Below, one piece after another: positions 63,901 to 64,000 of a stretch of DNA of 64,000 nt. Made by a program: the position numbers and the translations under genes. This stretch comes from Saccharothrix sp. (GTDB lineage Bacteria > Actinomycetota > Actinomycetes > Mycobacteriales > Pseudonocardiaceae): positions 34,099 to 98,098 of the forward strand of contig NZ_JAPSLK010000030.1 of NCBI RefSeq assembly GCF_031180885.1. The letters run 5' to 3'. Under the pieces are notes generated by a model, which ran no database searches, was not told the DNA's origin, and saw only the letters and a program-made list of their open reading frames with translations. Every line of letters begins with the position of its first letter. Positions within the stretch are counted from its first letter, which is position 1.

Positions 63901-64000
63901 AGCGGGGAGTGGAAGGCGTGCGAGACGGTGAGGCGCTTGGTCTTGTGGCCTTGAGCGGCCAACTCCTCGACGACCGCGAGGACCGCTGTTTCGTCGCCGG
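60936..64000 (-). CDS. Modular type I polyketide synthase, C-terminal module (AT-DH-KR-ACP-docking), cut by window edge
   Basis: About 1,020 C-terminal residues; the gene continues beyond the right edge. Order: end of AT with HAFHSP (malonyl-CoA signature), DH with [11 protein letters not shown] (active His) and [10 protein letters not shown] (Asp), KR with [13 protein letters not shown] (B-type stereochemistry), FSSATG and [13 protein letters not shown] with [11 protein letters not shown], then a C-terminal docking region ([17 protein letters not shown]). No ER and no TE, so the module should add a malonate unit as a trans double bond and pass the chain to another protein. Confidence 0.94.
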   Translation of the reverse strand, partial: GDETAVLAVVEELAAQGHKTKRLTVSHAFHSPLMEPMLDELRAVAESVTHQPPTTPLVSTVTGEVFTPSPEYWVRQARDAVRFAQAVATLRGQGVRTFLEVGPDAALSAMVDSDEVVASTRRDRDDVTAVVGALGRLHARGVPVAWANFFAGAGHVDLPTYAFQHQRYWLVTEEATGSPTGLGLTAADHPLLGAVLTLADSERTVLTGRLSLRDQSWLADHAVLGEVLLPGAALVELARRAAEHADLDVVDELTLHAPLVIPTEGAVQLQVEVGDPDESGSRPVRVHSRREDALDDDPWTHHATGLLSTTHSDVDTSWATEWPPNATPVSVEDLYDRITDLGVDYGPTFRGLTAVWREGETLYAEITLPEGVPTGFGLHPALLDAALHTLFVDAEAVRLPFSWHGVHVVSPGATALRVRITPTAPDTYTLSLADPSGTPVATIDSLVARPTERASTVDSLYRLDWVAIPTPVGPVDTPAVFEVGSGVDAESVHTAVHHALAAIQEWLPTDRSQLVFVTHGATDGTNPAAAAVWGLVRSAQTEHPDRFVLVDTDDATHVGTAVATTEPQVAVRNGTLLVPRLSKVRSTSQDRLFDPSGTVLITGGTGALGADLARHLVQTHGARHLVLTSRRGPDAPGAGDLATELRASGTTVDVVACDAADRDALSALLSTLPNLVGVIHAAGVLDDGTVESLTPDRIDTVLRAKVDAALNLHDLTGDLDLFVLFSSATGILGTAGQANYAAANAFLDSLAAHRRASGRPATSLAWGLWQQDNAMAATLTSTDLARITRGGVLPHTVEEGLSLFDAAVRTAEPTLVPIKLDPATLRTAPAPPPPLRGFTRPRKQPTTPTTPLRDRLAAMEEPAQREALLDLVRTNVATVLAHASTDTIPPDTAFKNLGFDSLTAVELRNRLNTATSLRLPATLTFDHPTPLALVEYLLQELGGSQAKQRMRNLVDGIAKLEATLDLVDPESADSDIAAALQRLVTKWRDKAAPGPQEDADLSVATADDIFDILDNELDIA

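Overview
The window is high-GC actinobacterial chromosome. Codon use, GTG/TTG starts, PucR, WXG, CYTH-CHAD and DUF3152 proteins, mycobacterial-type SOS and iron boxes and many leaderless genes fit the Pseudonocardiales (Saccharothrix/Actinosynnema/Lentzea type); the genus is inference. No rRNA, tRNA, CRISPR or transposase gene was seen.

0-28.7 kb is mostly core or soft-core. It holds proline catabolism (pruB-pruA with a divergent PucR activator), an acyl desaturase, an envelope operon (DUF4015, DivIVA-like, DUF3152), a secreted deacetylase, a second YidC, a GAF/winged-helix regulator divergent from an aldehyde dehydrogenase, a secreted hexosaminidase with a DasR-like site, CYTH-CHAD, an HNH protein, a formyltransferase behind twin iron boxes, a MarR gene followed by an unknown gene with a perfect SOS box, a decayed Uma2 gene and a polyprenol-linked glycosylation operon (GT2, GtrA, PIG-V-like).

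28.7-53 kb is accessory and biosynthetic. Translationally coupled sets are GNAT/transglutaminase-like/ACP-like (31.9-33.7 kb), ispH-dxs (33.8-36.5 kb), ACP/AMP-ligase/thioester reductase (37.7-40.7 kb), and, behind a LuxR regulator, a single-module NRPS (A-T-R), a leucyl/phenylalanyl-tRNA transferase homologue, a GNAT and a methyltransferase (42.8-48.3 kb). An MFS exporter with twin operators, an acyl-CoA dehydrogenase and a TenA/PqqC-like protein follow. The A domain has an acidic pocket expected for a basic amino acid, the R domain should release an aldehyde or alcohol, and L/F transferases naturally add Leu/Phe to N-terminal Arg/Lys. Together these genes look like a tRNA-dependent, leupeptin-like N-acyl peptide-aldehyde pathway. 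This is the most interesting hypothesis in the window.

53-57 kb has a WXG-type pair, an F420-type oxidoreductase behind a MerR-type promoter and a small membrane protein. 57-64 kb has a hydroxyacyl-CoA dehydrogenase/YbaK/PPOX operon, a divergent P450 and the 3' end of a modular type I PKS running off the right edge.

A dispersed ~42-bp repeat (core GTGGGACAATGGA...CGGGGGCCGGAGGCC) occurs six times, only in gene-free gaps, twice as inverted pairs, and always beside minisatellite or low-complexity DNA.
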